Below are positions 7,013-7,524 of a stretch of DNA of 7,524 nucleotides, one piece after another (positions within the stretch are counted from its first letter, which is position 1; each line of letters opens with the position of its first letter). The notes beneath the pieces are model-generated. The model did no database searches, was not told the DNA's origin, and saw nothing but the letters and a program-made list of their open reading frames with translations. Source of the DNA: Planctomycetia bacterium (GTDB taxonomy: Bacteria > Planctomycetota > UBA1135 > GCA-002686595); NCBI GenBank assembly GCA_005778045.1, contig SXKQ01000059.1, forward strand, positions 1-7,524. Direction: 5' to 3'. Position numbers and translations under genes: made by a program.

Positions 7013-7100
7013 CCGGGGGAGCGACGTCCGAGCCCGCCTCGCCGGCCCGCGTCCGCCGCCCGCCGCCCGCCGGTGGACTCCACGCGGAACACTCCCCCGG
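7013..7100. repeat. Inverted repeat downstream of the MipA/OmpV-like gene
   Basis: CCGGGGGAG at 7013-7021 is the exact reverse complement of CTCCCCCGG at 7092-7100. The 70 nt between them hold a C-rich run with a 7-nt CCCGCCG repeat (about 7051-7072) and a small hairpin GTGG-ACT-CCAC (7073-7083). The first arm begins 2 nt after the MipA stop, so the whole may fold as a large stem-loop ending that transcript. There is no U tract. The rest of 7012-7173 holds no gene. Confidence 0.35.
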
Positions 7101-7140
7101 CCGAGGTTCGGCTCGGGTTCGACGCCGAGTCGACGAAGTT

Positions 7141-7146
7141 TTGACA
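7141..7146 (+). promoter_or_regulatory. TTGACA -35-like box upstream of the barrel lipoprotein gene
   Basis: A perfect TTGACA occurs 27 nt before ATG 7174 within a short AT-richer patch. No -10 box lies at the usual 16-18 nt spacing, and the distance to the start codon is tight. It may be an element of another promoter type or a chance match. Confidence 0.2.
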
Positions 7147-7173
7147 ATACGGCGCGAGTCGCGACGCGAAGCC

Positions 7174-7524
7174 ATGGGCATGAAGAAGCAACTCCTCCAC
7201 CTCGCTCTCCTGACCCTCCCCTTGGCCTCGTGCGCTTCGAGCGCCGCGCCGCGCGGAACCTCCGGGCTCTACGCACGGGCGAACATGGGCTACGGACAGA
7301 CGTTCGACGGCGCCTTCGACCCGAGCGGTTCGAGCGCGGACGGCGAGTACTCCGCGGGCCTCGTCAGCGGCGGAGCCGTGGGTTACGACTTCGACCCGAG
7401 CTGGAGCGTCGAGGCCGACTGGACCTACCGCAGCGGCGAAATCGACTCGATCGGAGCCGGCGGCGCGGTGGCGAACGGCGGCGACTACGCCTCGGTCGCC
7501 GTGACGGCCAACGTAATCTACAGC
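7174..7524 (+). CDS. Partial outer-membrane barrel-like protein with lipoprotein signal (3' end outside window)
   Basis: An open frame of 117 codons runs off the window edge. ATG 7174 and ATG 7180 are both possible starts; the second gives the more usual MKKQLLHLALL. A GAAG at 7168-7171 is the only weak ribosome-site candidate. The N-terminus is a classic lipoprotein signal: two lysines, a Leu/Ala-rich core and the lipobox LASC, with the Cys at residue 20 from the first ATG. The mature part begins SSAAPRGTSGLYARANMGYG and continues with alternating strands rich in Gly, Tyr and Trp (GGAVGYDFDPSWSVEADWTY, then GGDYASVAVTANVIYS). This resembles small OmpA-like/opacity-type beta-barrels (OMP_b-brl). 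It is therefore probably an outer-membrane barrel or barrel-like lipoprotein. The family and full length cannot be fixed without the missing 3' end. Confidence 0.7.
   Translation, partial: MGMKKQLLHLALLTLPLASCASSAAPRGTSGLYARANMGYGQTFDGAFDPSGSSADGEYSAGLVSGGAVGYDFDPSWSVEADWTYRSGEIDSIGAGGAVANGGDYASVAVTANVIYS

Noticed and set aside
1..7524. CRISPR arrays, tRNAs, insertion sequences or phage genes
   Set aside because: No regularly spaced repeats, no tRNA-like cloverleaf sequence, and no transposase, integrase or structural phage motifs were seen on either strand by eye.

Overview
The window is GC-rich DNA with long, strongly GC3-biased reading frames. It carries lipoprotein signals, a membrane-anchored protein with carboxypeptidase-regulatory-like repeats, a SUMF1-type gene and outer-membrane barrel genes. 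This mix suggests a Gram-negative-type bacterium and is most reminiscent of Planctomycetota. The assignment is inferred from gene content; no rRNA or other marker gene is present.

Layout. (1) Positions 16-979, minus strand: a decayed SUMF1/formylglycine-generating-enzyme-like lipoprotein gene. Its sequence can be followed from start to stop only by crossing two frameshifts and two in-frame stops. (2) Positions 980-1213: a divergent intergenic region with two GAGGTG ribosome sites on the minus strand, a G-run cluster, and an extended -10-like element on the plus strand. (3) Positions 1214-5913, plus strand: a probable operon of three genes. These are an ATP-grasp-like protein with a TTG start, an alpha/beta-hydrolase-fold esterase-like protein starting 2 nt after it, and, 48 nt further on, an 867-residue membrane-anchored protein with Ig-like/carboxypeptidase-regulatory-like repeats. 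(4) Positions 5995-7011, plus strand: a MipA/OmpV-family outer-membrane protein gene split by one in-frame TAG between the signal-peptide region and the barrel. (5) Positions 7012-7173: intergenic, with inverted repeats and a TTGACA box. (6) From 7174 to the window edge: the 5' part of a gene for a small barrel-like protein with a lipoprotein-type signal peptide.

How the genes may work together. The ATP-grasp/hydrolase pair is the most interesting unit. ATP-grasp enzymes usually join a carboxylate to an amine or thiol, and a hydrolase so tightly coupled could trim, release or proofread the product. The substrate cannot be read from the sequence. The remaining genes encode envelope proteins. 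Two of the six main loci are disrupted, so the segment holds genes under relaxed selection, or the sequence contains local errors. No tRNA, rRNA, CRISPR array, insertion sequence or phage gene was recognised.
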